64,000 nucleotides of DNA, taken from assembly GCA_019916065.1 (NCBI GenBank), contig CM034244.1, positions 22,684,471 through 22,748,470 on the forward strand, written 5' to 3'. A program made the translations under genes and the position numbers. Positions 1 to 10,326 of the stretch are shown one piece after another. The notes under the pieces are model-generated. The model searched no databases. It saw only the letters and a program-made list of their open reading frames with translations, and was not told the DNA's origin. The stretch comes from Vitellaria paradoxa. Its lineage: Eukaryota; Streptophyta; Magnoliopsida; Ericales; Sapotaceae. Position 1 is the first letter of the stretch; the number at the start of each line of letters is the position of its first letter.

Positions 1-2150
1 TAGAAAGGGACACCCGCGCACCAAATTTTGGCCGATTTAAATTTAAATGCACAGATCATGTAAAAATGTAAAAAAAATAATGAAACTATTACTCTAACTA
101 GACACACTAGTGTCAAGTTATAGCCGTTTTTAATGTGGATTCCTAGATCGCATAAAAATACAAAAAAAAGACAAATATCTTTGTAATCGGACACCCGAGC
201 ACCAAGTTTGGGCTGTTTTTAATTTAAACGCACAGATCACGTTAGAATACGAACAATGAACAAAAATATTACTCTAACCAAACGCCCGAGCGCCAAGTTA
301 TAGTTGTTTTTAATTTTAATTAATAGATTGAGTAAAAATACAGAAATTGAAGACAAATATCATTGTAATCGGACACCCAAGCACCAAGTTTTGGCCGTTT
401 TTAATTTAAATACGCAGATCACGTAAAAATACAAAAAATGAACAATATATTACGCTAACCAGACACTCGAGTGAGAAGTTATAGTCGTTTTTTATTTGGA
501 TTCGTAGGTTGCATAAAAATATAAATGAAGACAAATATCATGTAATCAAACCCCTGCGCACCAAGTTTTGGCTGTTTTAAATTTAAATGCGCAGATCACG
601 TAAAAACACAAAAAATGAACAAAAATATTACTCTAACCAGATGCTCGAGCGCCAAGTTATAGCCGTTTTTAATTTGGATTCGTAGATCGCAAAGAAATAC
701 AAAAAATGGAGACAAACATCATTGTAATCGAACACCCGAGCACCAAGTTTTGGCCGTTTTTAATTTAAATGCCCGGATCATGGAAAAATAAAAAAATGAA
801 AAAAAATATTAGTCTAACCAGACACCAAGCGCCAAGTTATAGCCGTTTTTAATTTGAATTCGTAGATCGTGTAAAAATAAAAGAAATGAAGACAAATATC
901 ATTGTAATCAAACCCCCGCGCACCAAGTTTTAGCTGTTTTAAATTTAAATGCGTAGATCGTGTAAAAACACAAAAAATGAACAAAATATTACTCTAATCA
1001 GATGCCCGAGAGCCAAGTTATAGCCGTTTTTAATTTGGGTTTGTAGATCGCGTAAAAATACAAAAATGAAGACAAATATCATTGTAATCGGACATCCGAG
1101 CACCAAATTTGGCTGTTTTTAATTTAAATGCGTGGATCATGTAAAAATACAAAAAATGAACTAAAATTGTACTCTAACCAGACACCCGAGTGCTAAGTTA
1201 TTTCCTATTTTAATTTCGATTCGTAGATCACGTAAAAATACAAAAAATAAAGACAAAAATAATTGTAATTGAGCACTAGAGTGCCAGGTTTTGGCCACTT
1301 TTAATTTCGATACACAAATCACGTAAATATACAAAAAATGAACAAAAAAATTGCTCTAACTAGACACACGAGTGCCAAGTTATAACCGTTTTTAATTTTT
1401 ATTCATAGATCGCAAAAAATACAAAAAAAAAGACAAATATCATTGTAATCGGATACCCAAGCACTAAGTTTGGGCCATTTTTAATTTAAATGCGCAGATG
1501 ACGTTAAAATACAAAAAAATGAACAAAAATATTACTCTAGCGAGACGTTCGAGCGCCAAGTTATAGCTTTTTTTAGTTTTGATTCGTAGATCGCGTAAAA
1601 ATACAAAAATTGAAGACAAATATCATTGTAATCGGACGCCCGAGCACAAAGTTTTGACCGTTTTTAATTTAAATACGCAAATCACATAAAAATACAAAAG
1701 ATGAGCAAAAATATTACTCTAACCAGACATCCGAGCGCCAAGTTATAGCCATTTTTTATTTAGATTCGTAGATTACGTAAAAATTAAAAAAATGAAGACA
1801 AATATCACTGAAATCAGACTCCGAACACCAAGTTTTGGCTATTTCAAATTTAAATGCGTAGATCACATAAAAATATAAAAAATGAACAAAAATATTACAC
1901 TAAAAACGCCCGAGCGCCAAGTTATAGCCGTTTTTAATTTGGATTCGTGGATCGCATAAAAATACAAAAAATGGAGACAATTATCATTGTAATCGGATAC
2001 CTAAGCGCCAAGTTTTGGCCTTCTTTAATTTAAATGCATAGATCACGAAAAAATACAAATAATGAAAAAAAAATTACTCTAATCATACACTCGAGTCCCA
2101 AGTTATAACCGTTTTTAATTTGGATTCGTAGATCGCGTAAAAATATAAAG
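1..2150. repeat. Satellite array, 180-bp dimeric unit
   Basis: About 12 head-to-tail copies of a ~180-bp unit. The marker GACAAATATCATTGTAATCG recurs near 171, 352, 531, 711, 890, 1071, 1252, 1432, 1614, 1797 and 1975. Each unit has two related ~90-bp halves: one carries ACCAAGTTTTGGCCG followed by TTTAAATGCGCAGATC, the other GCCAAGTTATAGCCG followed by TTTGGATTCGTAGATC. Both end in a GTAAAAATACAAAAAATGAA-like stretch, so the unit probably arose from duplication of a ~90-bp monomer. Copies differ by point changes and 1-2 base indels. The array runs off the left edge and stops sharply at 2150 against coding-like sequence. Typical of plant tandem satellites; whether it is centromeric, subtelomeric or interstitial cannot be told. 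Confidence 0.93.
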
Positions 2151-2197
2151 TGTTTGGCTTAGTTGACCCTTCAAGAGGAGGGAAATTATGTTGGTCA

Positions 2198-2206
2198 ACA
2201 ATGTGG
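2198..2206. repeat. Target-site duplication of foldback element, left
   Basis: ACAATGTGG, identical to 4153-4161. With this choice the element ends form perfect GAGTTTT/AAAACTC inverted termini. Confidence 0.85.
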
Positions 2207-4152
2207 GAGTTTTTTTTGTTCTGCTGATGTTGTGCACACAATTTGAGAGATTACTGTTGATCCAAAACTATTTAGAAATATGCTGTTAATGAGAAAACGA
2301 CATATCATACCGCGGTTATGAGTGTTTATACATCGAATAACCGCGATTTCAAAATGCGAGCGTTGGTCCACAGTGCAGAAAAACGCCATTTAAAATCGCG
2401 ATTTTTGGCATAAAACCCAAAGTTAAATTGCGGAATAGAAAACTCACAATTTCAAATGGCGGTTGTTCAATGCAACATAATATATGCTTTGTTGAACTTT
2501 TATGGCTTGTCCTTGACAATCCCTATGGAGCATACTCAGCTTGTATATGCTTTGACTGCGACAAGCGCTGCACTGGGAAGAGAAAAGAGCAATCCAAAAA
2601 CCATCAATAAAAATTTTATTTTATTTTTATTTTTGCTTTGCTATTAAAAATTAAATAAATTGTGCAAATACCATAATAAACCAAACAAATTTTTTACATG
2701 TTTATTTTTAAATATTAATTTAGCTAACTTTTTTAAAGTTATCTAAACTATGAAATTGTTTATTTTTAAATATTAATTTATCTAATTTTTGTAAAATTTA
2801 CAATAACTGTAATTTACCTAATTAAATATTAATTTACATAAATTTTTGTATAATTTGTAAATTTATTTATTTTTAAATTATAAAATTTAAATTTGTGGCT
2901 CGAGAGTTGTAGATATAGATATACTATATCACCTAATTAAGTAAATCAAATTTATAGCAAAATAATTTAATTTAATGTATATTATTTTTAAACTGAATAA
3001 TATTTTTATTTGAGATAATTTTTTAATTTACAATAACTTTTTGATCTCTCTTCTTTTTTTTTAATATTTTCAAATATTAATTTATCTAACTCTGATTTAG
3101 ATTTAAATAAATTTAATCAATTTAATTGCATATTTAAACTTATCTAAACTATAAACTCAAATTTGAGTTTATGATTTTGAAAATAATTTGAGTCATAAAC
3201 TCAAAGTCATAAACTCAAATTTGAGTTTATAGTTTAGATAAGTTTAAATATGCAATTAAATTGATTAAATTTATGTAAATCTAAATCAGAGTTAGATAAA
3301 TTAATATTTGAAAATATTAAAAAAAAAGAGAGCTCAAAAAGTTATTGTAAATTCAAAAAATTATCTCAAACAAAAATATTATTCAGTTTAAAAATAATAT
3401 ACATTAAATTAAATTATTTTGCTATAAATTTGATTTAATTAATTATGTGATATAGTATATCTCAAACTCTCGAAGTCACAAATTCAAATTTTATAATTTA
3501 AAAATATATAATTTTACAAATTATACAAAAAATTAGGTAAATTAATATTTAATTAGGTAAATTACAGTTATTGTAAATTTTACAAAAAAATAGGTAAATT
3601 AATATTTAAAAATAAACAATTTCATAGTTTAAATAATTTTAAAAAAGTTAGCTAAATTAATATTTAAAAATAAACACGTAAAAAATTTGTTTGGTTTATT
3701 ATGGTATTTGCACAATTTATTTAATTTTTAATAGCAAAGCAAAAATAAAAATAAAATAAAATTTTTATTGATGGGTTTTGATTTGCTCTTTTCTCTTCCC
3801 AGTGCAGCGCTTGTCGCGGTCAAAACATATACAACTGAGTATGCTCCATAGGAATTGTCAAAGACAAGTCATAAAAGTTCAACAAAACATATATTATATT
3901 GCACTGAACATTCTGTAATTTAATTTCGAGTTTTATGCCAAAAATTGTGATTTTAAATGACGGTTTTTGCTGCACTGTGGACTAACGCTCGCACTTTGAA
4001 ATCGCGATTATTCGATGTGTAAATACTCATAACCGCGGTATGATATAACGTTTTCTCATTAACAACATATTTTTAAATATTTTGGATCAATAACAAACCC
4101 ACAAATTGTGTGCACAACATTAACAGAACAAAAAAAAAAAAAAAAAAAACTC
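2207..4152. mobile_element. Foldback Mutator-like element (non-autonomous)
   Basis: An almost complete 1.95-kb palindrome. The left arm (2207-3174) pairs with the right arm (3207-4152) around a ~32-base loop. Both ends read GAGTTTTTTT...AAAAAAACTC, and internal blocks such as CATACCGCGGTTATGAGT match on the opposite arm. The element is flanked by the 9-bp direct repeat ACAATGTGG (2198-2206 and 4153-4161), the target size of Mutator-like elements. No transposase is encoded. The arms differ at scattered positions, so the palindrome is not an assembly mirror. It interrupts the minus-strand coding remnant. A transcript would form a very long hairpin, a likely small-RNA source (inference). Confidence 0.88.
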
Positions 4153-4161
4153 ACAATGTGG
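4153..4161. repeat. Target-site duplication of foldback element, right
   Basis: ACAATGTGG, the partner of 2198-2206. Confidence 0.85.
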
Positions 4162-4748
4162 GGCGGCAGAGTGTTCAGAATTTCAATTTGGTTAGGCGGG
4201 AGGACTTGGTTAATGTCCACTGGACAAAGACTATTGGTTAAGGTAGGGTTTGGCAATCTGGTTCCATTTAAAGGGGAAAAATCCACGCCTGGTTTGTCAA
4301 CATTGTCAGACGCCAAGGCTCGGTCATTTTGAAATTTGAAAGGTGATTTGGCTTGGTAATTACACAATGGTAGGCTGGCAGACACAATAAGTGATGGTTC
4401 GGTCAAATATGACTGCAGCTTTTTGGCTTCCAGAAGAGTGGAAATATCTCGTGTTTGAATCTTTAGCCGGTAATAAGTTTGGACCGGTAGGATAGGGTTG
4501 ATTTGGTGCATTGAACGACTAGGCAACTTAGGATGGTCCTTCATCAAGATCGGGCTATTGGAAGCATGAGAGGTCTGTTGTGATGCCAAAGAAGAGGACT
4601 TACCTCCATTGAAATGCATGGTATTCACAGCTTCACTATTAAGATTACTTGGGACATCTTGGTAAGTGACTGCTAGTCCACTTGGTAGTTCCTACCGAGC
4701 TCCAATACTTCTATTTGCAGCTGCAATATTATCACCTCCAGCTTCTTT

Positions 4749-4867
4749 CGAATTTTTTTTTTTTTAAGATAAAGTTTTTTTTTTTTTAGAAAGAGGAGGA
4801 GAAAACTCAAACTCGAGTCATGAACGGGTAGGAGATGCTCTCAACCACCGAGTTATAGACCATGCTC
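4749..4867 (-). mobile_element. tRNA-derived SINE, copy 1
   Basis: On the minus strand the element starts near 4867, with a box-A-like TAACTCGGTGGTTGAGAGC and a box-B-like GACTCGAGTTTGAG. A C/T-rich stretch follows, then A-rich tails around ACTTTATCTT. It is flanked by GCTTCTTT (4741-4748 and 4868-4875). Two further copies lie at 28757 and 53537. It sits inside the minus-strand coding remnant. Confidence 0.82.
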
Positions 4868-5202
4868 GCTTCTTTGAACCTACTAATTTCAGCTCGTAGG
4901 CTTTCAATGCTACGGCTTCTTGTAAGGCCCGTTTTTGGAGGTGAAGGGAGGGTTTGAAACGTAACTTGGGACACATCTTTTCCCCGTAGTTGAAGGGGAA
5001 ATTTGGATGGAATAGAAGTGGATGAGGAATCCTTGGATGCTTCATCCAATGCTATACCACCATTGCTAGAGTTGAGAGAGGGAAAGGAAGTAGCCATTGC
5101 TGATTTATCCATTGTGAGAGCTAGAAGAAAATGATCCCGAACAGTCAGGATAGGAAGAAGAAGTTTAGAGAGAGAAAGTAAAGTGAGGTGCTCTCTATTC
5201 AA

Positions 5203-6725
5203 TCAAATAACAAAAATGATTTATATATCAATACTAAAATCACAATAGGTTCAAGTAACAAGGATATTACATCTCAAAAACCTCAATTAATTGGCAACCA
5301 AATATATGGAATCACAAGGCAGAGTTTTAGGGGAGAATAGAGAAAGTACTTCGGTAATGTTGATGAGGAGCCAACAGAGTTTGGGTGCAAGCCAACTTGT
5401 TTCTTGAGCCAAATGTAATAAATTTGCTAAGAGTCTTCATTGTCAGGATCTTACTGACAGTTTCTAATAGTCTTCCCTAGTGTAGGTTGTCAAAAGTAAT
5501 AATTTGATTAGTCCAAAGTCAAATCTATAAGGAATCGGGGGTTTCATAGTTTTTTGATTTTTGATGAATTGATTGTTAATAGTGTCAACATTGATATTTG
5601 AAAGATTGTTAGGTGAAATTGTTTCAAATATATAAATTGCTTTTGTGGAGGGGTGTAAAATATTGAATGCGTTTTTAATGACAAATGAGACAGCGATTCA
5701 AGATTGAGAAGTTATGAACTTTAGGTGATTTGTAAATTGATATTGAAATATAATGATCATATCAAATAGGGTTGCTTAAGTGATCTTTTGGAGAGGATGT
5801 TGTTTGTATTAAAAGGATTGTTAACAGATTTGAAAGATTGTTAGGTGAAATTGTTTAAGATATATAAATTGCCTTTGTGGAGATGTGTTAATTATTGAAT
5901 GCATTTTTAGTGACAAATAAGGTGGTGATTCAAGATTGAGAAGTTATGAACTTAGGGTGCTTTATAAATTGATATTAACAAATTTTATGATCATATCAAT
6001 TAAGTTGCTTAATTTATCTTTTGGACGGGATGGTGTTTGTATCAAAAGGCAAACAATGGATTTTCTAGTGTATTTCCAAAGTAAAATTCTCAATTCTAGT
6101 TAATAGTTTTTCACTTAGGTTTTTTCAACTCTTCTAGGAAATTGAGACAAGTGGATCATCTTTGAGCACTTCTATTTATTTTATTTATGGAAATGTTTAG
6201 TAGATTAGTTAAGAGGGTAGTTTGGGACTTGGTTATTAATCTCATACCATGTCATCGGGTACATATTGTACTAAGCAAAAGATGGTTCTATTGGTGAACT
6301 GAGAATTCCAGGTAACATTGATCGATTTAATATAATATTTGTTCCCAAAATTTTGGTTTGTCTTTTTGATGCATGCTCACTGGCCCTGGTCAACTATTTT
6401 AATTTTCCATAATCAAGCGCATGTGCACACACAAATACAAATATATATGCATGCAAACACATCTTTGTGTATATTTTTTCGCATGCATTTCTGAAAATAT
6501 GTGAGTAGGAAATTATTTTAGCCAAAAAGAAACTTTTTTAGGAGCTTTGCCTCACCATTTTCTTTTCTCTTTCTAAGGATACTTAAGTAAATTTTTATAG
6601 AAGAAAGCGGTTTTTTTTTTTCTTATATGGAAATGCCACACTAAAACTAATTAGTTATGAGGAGTATGTGAGTTTTATAAGATGCAAATATTCAAAGTTT
6701 TCTTATCACTGTCAAGAGCTTGTTT
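5203..6725. other. No gene seen; intergenic or intronic sequence
   Basis: No long reading frame or known motif. It holds one tandem duplication (5592-6051) and AT-rich unique sequence. It is the left flank of the retrotransposon at 6731. Confidence 0.6.
5592..6051. repeat. Tandem duplication, ~236-bp unit
   Basis: The block 5592-5818 (starting TATTTGAAAGATTGTTAGG) recurs at 5828-6051 with scattered substitutions and small indels, including the shared GATTCAAGATTGAGAAGTTA and GATCATATCA segments. No coding potential is seen. Confidence 0.8.
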
Positions 6726-6730
6726 ATATG

Positions 6731-8351
6731 TGATTACACTTGAAAAGTGTAATTACAAACTCCCTAACTCAACACTTATTCATACATTAAAATAATAAAG
6801 TTGAAGTTTTAGTGTTATGGTGTTACTTATACTTTTATTATTTTATTTGTAGGAAAAAGGGCAAGGATGTCGAAGTTTATAGCTATGGAGAGGGCCAAGA
6901 AGAGAAAGAAAAAGTCATGGTTCGAACCTCATCTTCGATGGAAAAGACTAGCCCAAAGACCCAACCAAGAGAAGGAAAGAAAGCAAAGAAGGAAAAACTA
7001 GACGGTCCCCACCGTCGCCCAGACGGTCGGACCACAGAAAGTTCAAAACTTCAGACGGTCCCGACCCCCTCTCCAGACGGTCGGGACCACCCGTGATTTA
7101 CAATAGCCGCGTGAAAGCTCCTTTCTAGGGTTTTGTGGCATCTTTTAAAGACCCATGGGATGGCTATGAAGGAGAAGCCCCTTTTTATTTTTGCACCTTC
7201 AATTGAGCGTTAGAATAGAATTTTGAGAGTTTTTAGATTAGGTTTTTAGCTTGCATGCGTGGATTCATGGTTTTTATTGGAGCTTTCAGTCATCTTTGTA
7301 GTGATTCTTCACTTCATCTTTACATTCGCTTTACGTTGTAAGTTGCACTTTAATCTACTTCGTTTTATTTTGATTTGTTTCGTAATATCATGTTTTGCTT
7401 GTTTCAATTCTCTTTTCGTATGATTGAATGCTATTTGATTGTTTTTAAGATGCTTAAAGTAGTTTTAGCGTAAAACCCTAGTTCTTGATTCAACGAATCA
7501 AGAAAGGGTAGTTCACGAAAAGCCTTGGGGTGTTCGTAGTCCTTTCGCGTAGGTTGCGAAACCCTTCGCGTAGGCTTCGAGACCCTTCGCGTAGGTTTCG
7601 AAACCCTTCGCATAGGTTTCGAAACCCTTCGCATAGGTTGCGAGACCCTTCGCGTAGGTTGCGAAACCCTTCGCGTAGGTTGCGAAACCTTTCGCGAAGG
7701 AATTTACCTTTCACAAATCTATTTTTTTTCTATTTCGAAAACATTCGAATACGAAAACCCTTAACCAAATCCGTGTGAGATCACTGGTATGGATTTTCGT
7801 AACCAATCATCAAATACTTTTGAATAGAATTAAAAATAGATTTTTATTAATATTTTGGCGTTTAATTGAAAAACTCTAGGAAACAAAGGTCTTTAACCAT
7901 ATCCGCTTGAGATCACTGGTACTGACCTTTGATTATAACATTTTCAAAACTTTTCAAATTAAACCCTGTTCTTCAAACAAACACACCCCAAGGCAAAGTA
8001 GTGAACTACCCGGACTTGAAAGTTGGATCAAGAACCTTTTTAGTATTATGCTTGTTATTTAATTTAATTTATGAGTTGATTTATTCGCTTTAGAATTTAG
8101 AGTAGATGCTTTGTTTGCATTTTTAAATTAAATTGAATTTCTTTCATTTAGAATCTAAAACAAAGTTTGAGTTGCTAAAAAATAGTTTAAATTAATTTTA
8201 GGTTCACCTACTAATTAAAGAGAACAAGGTCTAGAGCTTTTAACAAAGCCCTCCCTGTGGATTCGACCTCGGACTCACCGAGTTTTAAAACTTACGATTG
8301 CCCTCTTTGCACTTAAGAGGTAGAACCCGAAACACTTTTTAGGGTCGGTCA
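6731..8351 (+). repeat. 5' LTR of the TR-GAG element
   Basis: 1621 bp, starting TGATTACACTTGAAAAGTG and ending GGGTCGGTCA. The first bases form an inverted repeat (ATTACACTT-GAA-AAGTGTAAT). It includes a 21-bp minisatellite (7541-7708) and a GC-rich patch around 7000-7095 with repeated CAGACGGTC/GGGACC motifs. Confidence 0.93.
7541..7708. repeat. 21-bp minisatellite inside the 5' LTR, 7 full units
   Basis: Units follow CCCTTCGCGTAGGTTGCGAAA with variants (TTCGAGA, CATAGG). Seven full units plus a partial one, against six in the 3' LTR. Arg/Ser/Leu-rich frames read through it on both strands are artefacts of the 21-base period. Confidence 0.9.
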
Positions 8352-8357
8352 AGTTTT

Positions 8358-8375
8358 TGGCGCCGTTGCCGGGGA
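8358..8375 (+). promoter_or_regulatory. Primer binding site complementary to tRNA-Asp
   Basis: TGGCGCCGTTGCCGGGGA lies 6 bases after the 5' LTR and is the complement of the 3' end of plant tRNA-Asp with its CCA. This is the primer used by Athila-type and related elements. Confidence 0.88.
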
Positions 8376-8597
8376 GGGCAACTAAGTGCTAGACTTGGGA
8401 GTTAAAAGAGAGTTCACTTGAGAAATTGGGTGAATTTTTCTTTTCTCCTCTTTATTAGTAGTTTTCTTTCTTTTGCATTGTTATTTATTCATTTGCATAT
8501 CATATAACCTAGTTTGCATGCTAGTTAACTTAGGTTGCATTTTAGTGTAGTTTTTCTCTTTCTCATTTTATTTTCATTTTATTTTCTGATCTTAGAC

Positions 8598-9470
8598 ATG
8601 GAAGTTGGTGATCTTGTACATGGCCCTTTTGATACCCGAGAATACATAGAGTATCTAGGTGGCATGTTTGGATATGCTTTTACATTAGACACCTATAGTA
8701 TGCTTCCTCAATTCTTTGGGCATGAGGAGGAAGACCCATGTCTTCACCTTGATAGGTTTAAGGCAGCATGTGGTTTATGTGATGATGCCAGAAAGAGTGA
8801 GAGACTTAGGTGTATGTTTTTTCCTTTATCATTACAAAGTGTGGCTGGTGACTGGTGTTATGCTGTAAGTGAATGGGTCTGTACTTGGGAGCAATTTCAT
8901 CAAGCTTTTATTGAACATTTTCTCCCTATTCATCAAACCTTCACCCATGGCCGTCAAATCAAAAATTTTTATCCAAAAAAGGGTGAAGTATTTTATAAAA
9001 GTTGGGAGAGATTTAACAATCTTTTGGAAACATTCCCAAGTCACGGATTAGAGCTAGGGGACATTGTAACCATATTATATAATGCTCTACATAGTAGTTT
9101 ACACCAGGCGTTTGATAAAGTCTTAGATAGAGAATTTCCTGACCTTACCCCATGTAAGGCATGGTCATTCCTCGAATTTTTCTATGAACACACTAGGCCA
9201 CAGGGAAGACTTAAACCTAATTTTGAATCTCATGCATTTAGAAGCCACACTGAACTTTCCCCATATGCTTCTACTTCACTTGACCTTCATGATCCATCCT
9301 TTAGAAGTAGCACATGCATGGAGTTTAATTATTGTGCCTATCCCAACCTTGTTCCACTCACTGAGGGCCAGCATGAGGAACCTCAAGATTATTGGTCTTG
9401 TGAACCTAATGATGCACAATTAGAGGACATTTTTTTATCAATTTATGCAACAGCAATTGAGCTTTTATAA
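8598..9470 (+). CDS. Gag capsid protein, N-terminal part, of the TR-GAG element
   Basis: 291 codons from ATG 8598 (an upstream ATG at 8535 only adds a hydrophobic stretch). Residues ~40-200 fit the plant retrotransposon Gag fold: FFGHEEEDPCLHLDRFKAAC, a segment ending GDWCYAV near residue 95, then W.QFHQAFIEHFLPIHQT, the F-x-KKGE..Y..WERFNNLL block and a FYEHTR ending. No zinc knuckle is present. The frame ends 34 bases after a run of seven T (9430-9436). With one T fewer it would join the next frame in register, so the stop looks like a homopolymer slip or a programmed shift. The product would form the particle core. Confidence 0.75.
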   Translation: MEVGDLVHGPFDTREYIEYLGGMFGYAFTLDTYSMLPQFFGHEEEDPCLHLDRFKAACGLCDDARKSERLRCMFFPLSLQSVAGDWCYAVSEWVCTWEQFHQAFIEHFLPIHQTFTHGRQIKNFYPKKGEVFYKSWERFNNLLETFPSHGLELGDIVTILYNALHSSLHQAFDKVLDREFPDLTPCKAWSFLEFFYEHTRPQGRLKPNFESHAFRSHTELSPYASTSLDLHDPSFRSSTCMEFNYCAYPNLVPLTEGQHEEPQDYWSCEPNDAQLEDIFLSIYATAIELL

Positions 9471-10326
9471 CGAGTGCAACCAGGCCCTGGATGACTTGAG
9501 AGAGCAACTTTCTAAGATAACACAAGCTATGAGCACTAATCTAAGTGGTAGCATGATTGAGTCATCAACCTCAGGCACTACCTTAGGCACTGAGTGGGAC
9601 AATTGCCCTAACTACACTGGGGATAACACTTGCAATGAGCATCTTTCTCATATTCTTTTAGACACTCCGGTTCAGGATATCCCTCTACCACTTACTGAGA
9701 GTCAGGGAGATATGCAATTCTTTCCTACTACCGAGCTTGACGCTCAACCTACTCCAACCACCCCAGACCTCATTGAGAGTCCTTTGACTCCAACTGAGCA
9801 TTTGAATGCCACATGGTCTGAGGAATATATCATTGAATCGGTTGACCCTAGTTCACTCCACTACACAACCGAGGTTGAGAGTGGTGCACACCTCTCATCT
9901 CCTGATTTAGTCCCATCCAAAAGTCTTACTAGGGGAATTGTGAGTGACTACCATGAGATCGGCCATCATTTGGGAGAGGTAGTAGACACGGGGAAGGCTT
10001 ACATTGATTTTTTAGGTGTTGAGAGATCATTCAAACCCACCATTCCTACACCTATAGATTTCTTGGGCGTTGAAAGACTTATTGAACACACCATTTCCAC
10101 ATCCATAGATTTCTTGGGTATCAAGAGACTAATTGAGCCAACCATGTCCATACCTTCACTTACACTTTGGCCACATCTGAGGTTTCAAGAACCTCACCTG
10201 GCCTTTCATTCTCCGGTGTGTTTTACACTTGAAAAGCATCCATATTCAGTGCCTAGTGGGCCCGAAGAGAACATTTTATTTCGTAAACCATTTGTGGATG
10301 CATGGGATAGAGAGGGTGTTGGATAA
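9445..10326 (+). CDS. Gag C-terminal continuation / accessory frame of the TR-GAG element
   Basis: 293 codons overlapping the gag frame by 26 bases. Its start (MQQQLSFYNECNQALDDLRE) matches the glutamine-rich helical segment that normally follows the capsid in Athila-like Gag, so it is probably the rest of Gag displaced by the T7 run. The middle is rich in Thr, Pro, Ser and Glu and looks disordered. Residues ~185-235 hold three tandem copies of a ~20-residue repeat built on IDFLGVER. No protease, reverse transcriptase or integrase motif is seen. A separate accessory protein remains possible. Confidence 0.6.
   Translation: MQQQLSFYNECNQALDDLREQLSKITQAMSTNLSGSMIESSTSGTTLGTEWDNCPNYTGDNTCNEHLSHILLDTPVQDIPLPLTESQGDMQFFPTTELDAQPTPTTPDLIESPLTPTEHLNATWSEEYIIESVDPSSLHYTTEVESGAHLSSPDLVPSKSLTRGIVSDYHEIGHHLGEVVDTGKAYIDFLGVERSFKPTIPTPIDFLGVERLIEHTISTSIDFLGIKRLIEPTMSIPSLTLWPHLRFQEPHLAFHSPVCFTLEKHPYSVPSGPEENILFRKPFVDAWDREGVG

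Larger units (their letters stand above)
2151..5202 (-). pseudogene. Broken minus-strand coding remnant split by a Mutator-like element and a SINE
   Basis: Unrecognised protein remnant. The best start is the ATG at 5112-5110, preceded by a pyrimidine-rich leader and a TATATAA box near 5225. Coding runs 5112 to 4868, is cut by a SINE (4749-4867), continues 4748 to 4153, is cut by the foldback element (2207-4152), and resumes at 2197 until the satellite starts at 2150. At both cuts the frame is the same before and after the insertion once one target copy is removed, so the body was one reading frame of roughly 290 codons. One in-frame TAG lies near 4692. The protein is rich in Ser, Pro and Asn with no catalytic motif I can name. 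It resembles the low-complexity N-terminal part of plant LINE ORF1 or an unknown host gene; I cannot decide. Its 3' end is lost at the satellite junction. Confidence 0.5.

Noticed and set aside
1..2150. CRISPR-like or origin-like direct repeats
   Set aside because: The repeats are contiguous satellite units without unique spacers, in a plant genome context.
4108..4332. Plus-strand frame starting inside the foldback element end
   Set aside because: It crosses the transposon border and is the shadow of the minus-strand remnant.
6812..7096. 94-codon and 132-codon frames at 6812 and 12752
   Set aside because: Same LTR sequence in both copies, with a frame differing in length because of single-base indels. 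No family resemblance; more likely LTR leader than protein.
7431..7778. Arg/Ser/Leu-rich repeat proteins on both strands at 7431-7778 and 13378-13767
   Set aside because: They are translations of the 21-bp minisatellite in the LTRs, open in many frames because 21 is a multiple of three.
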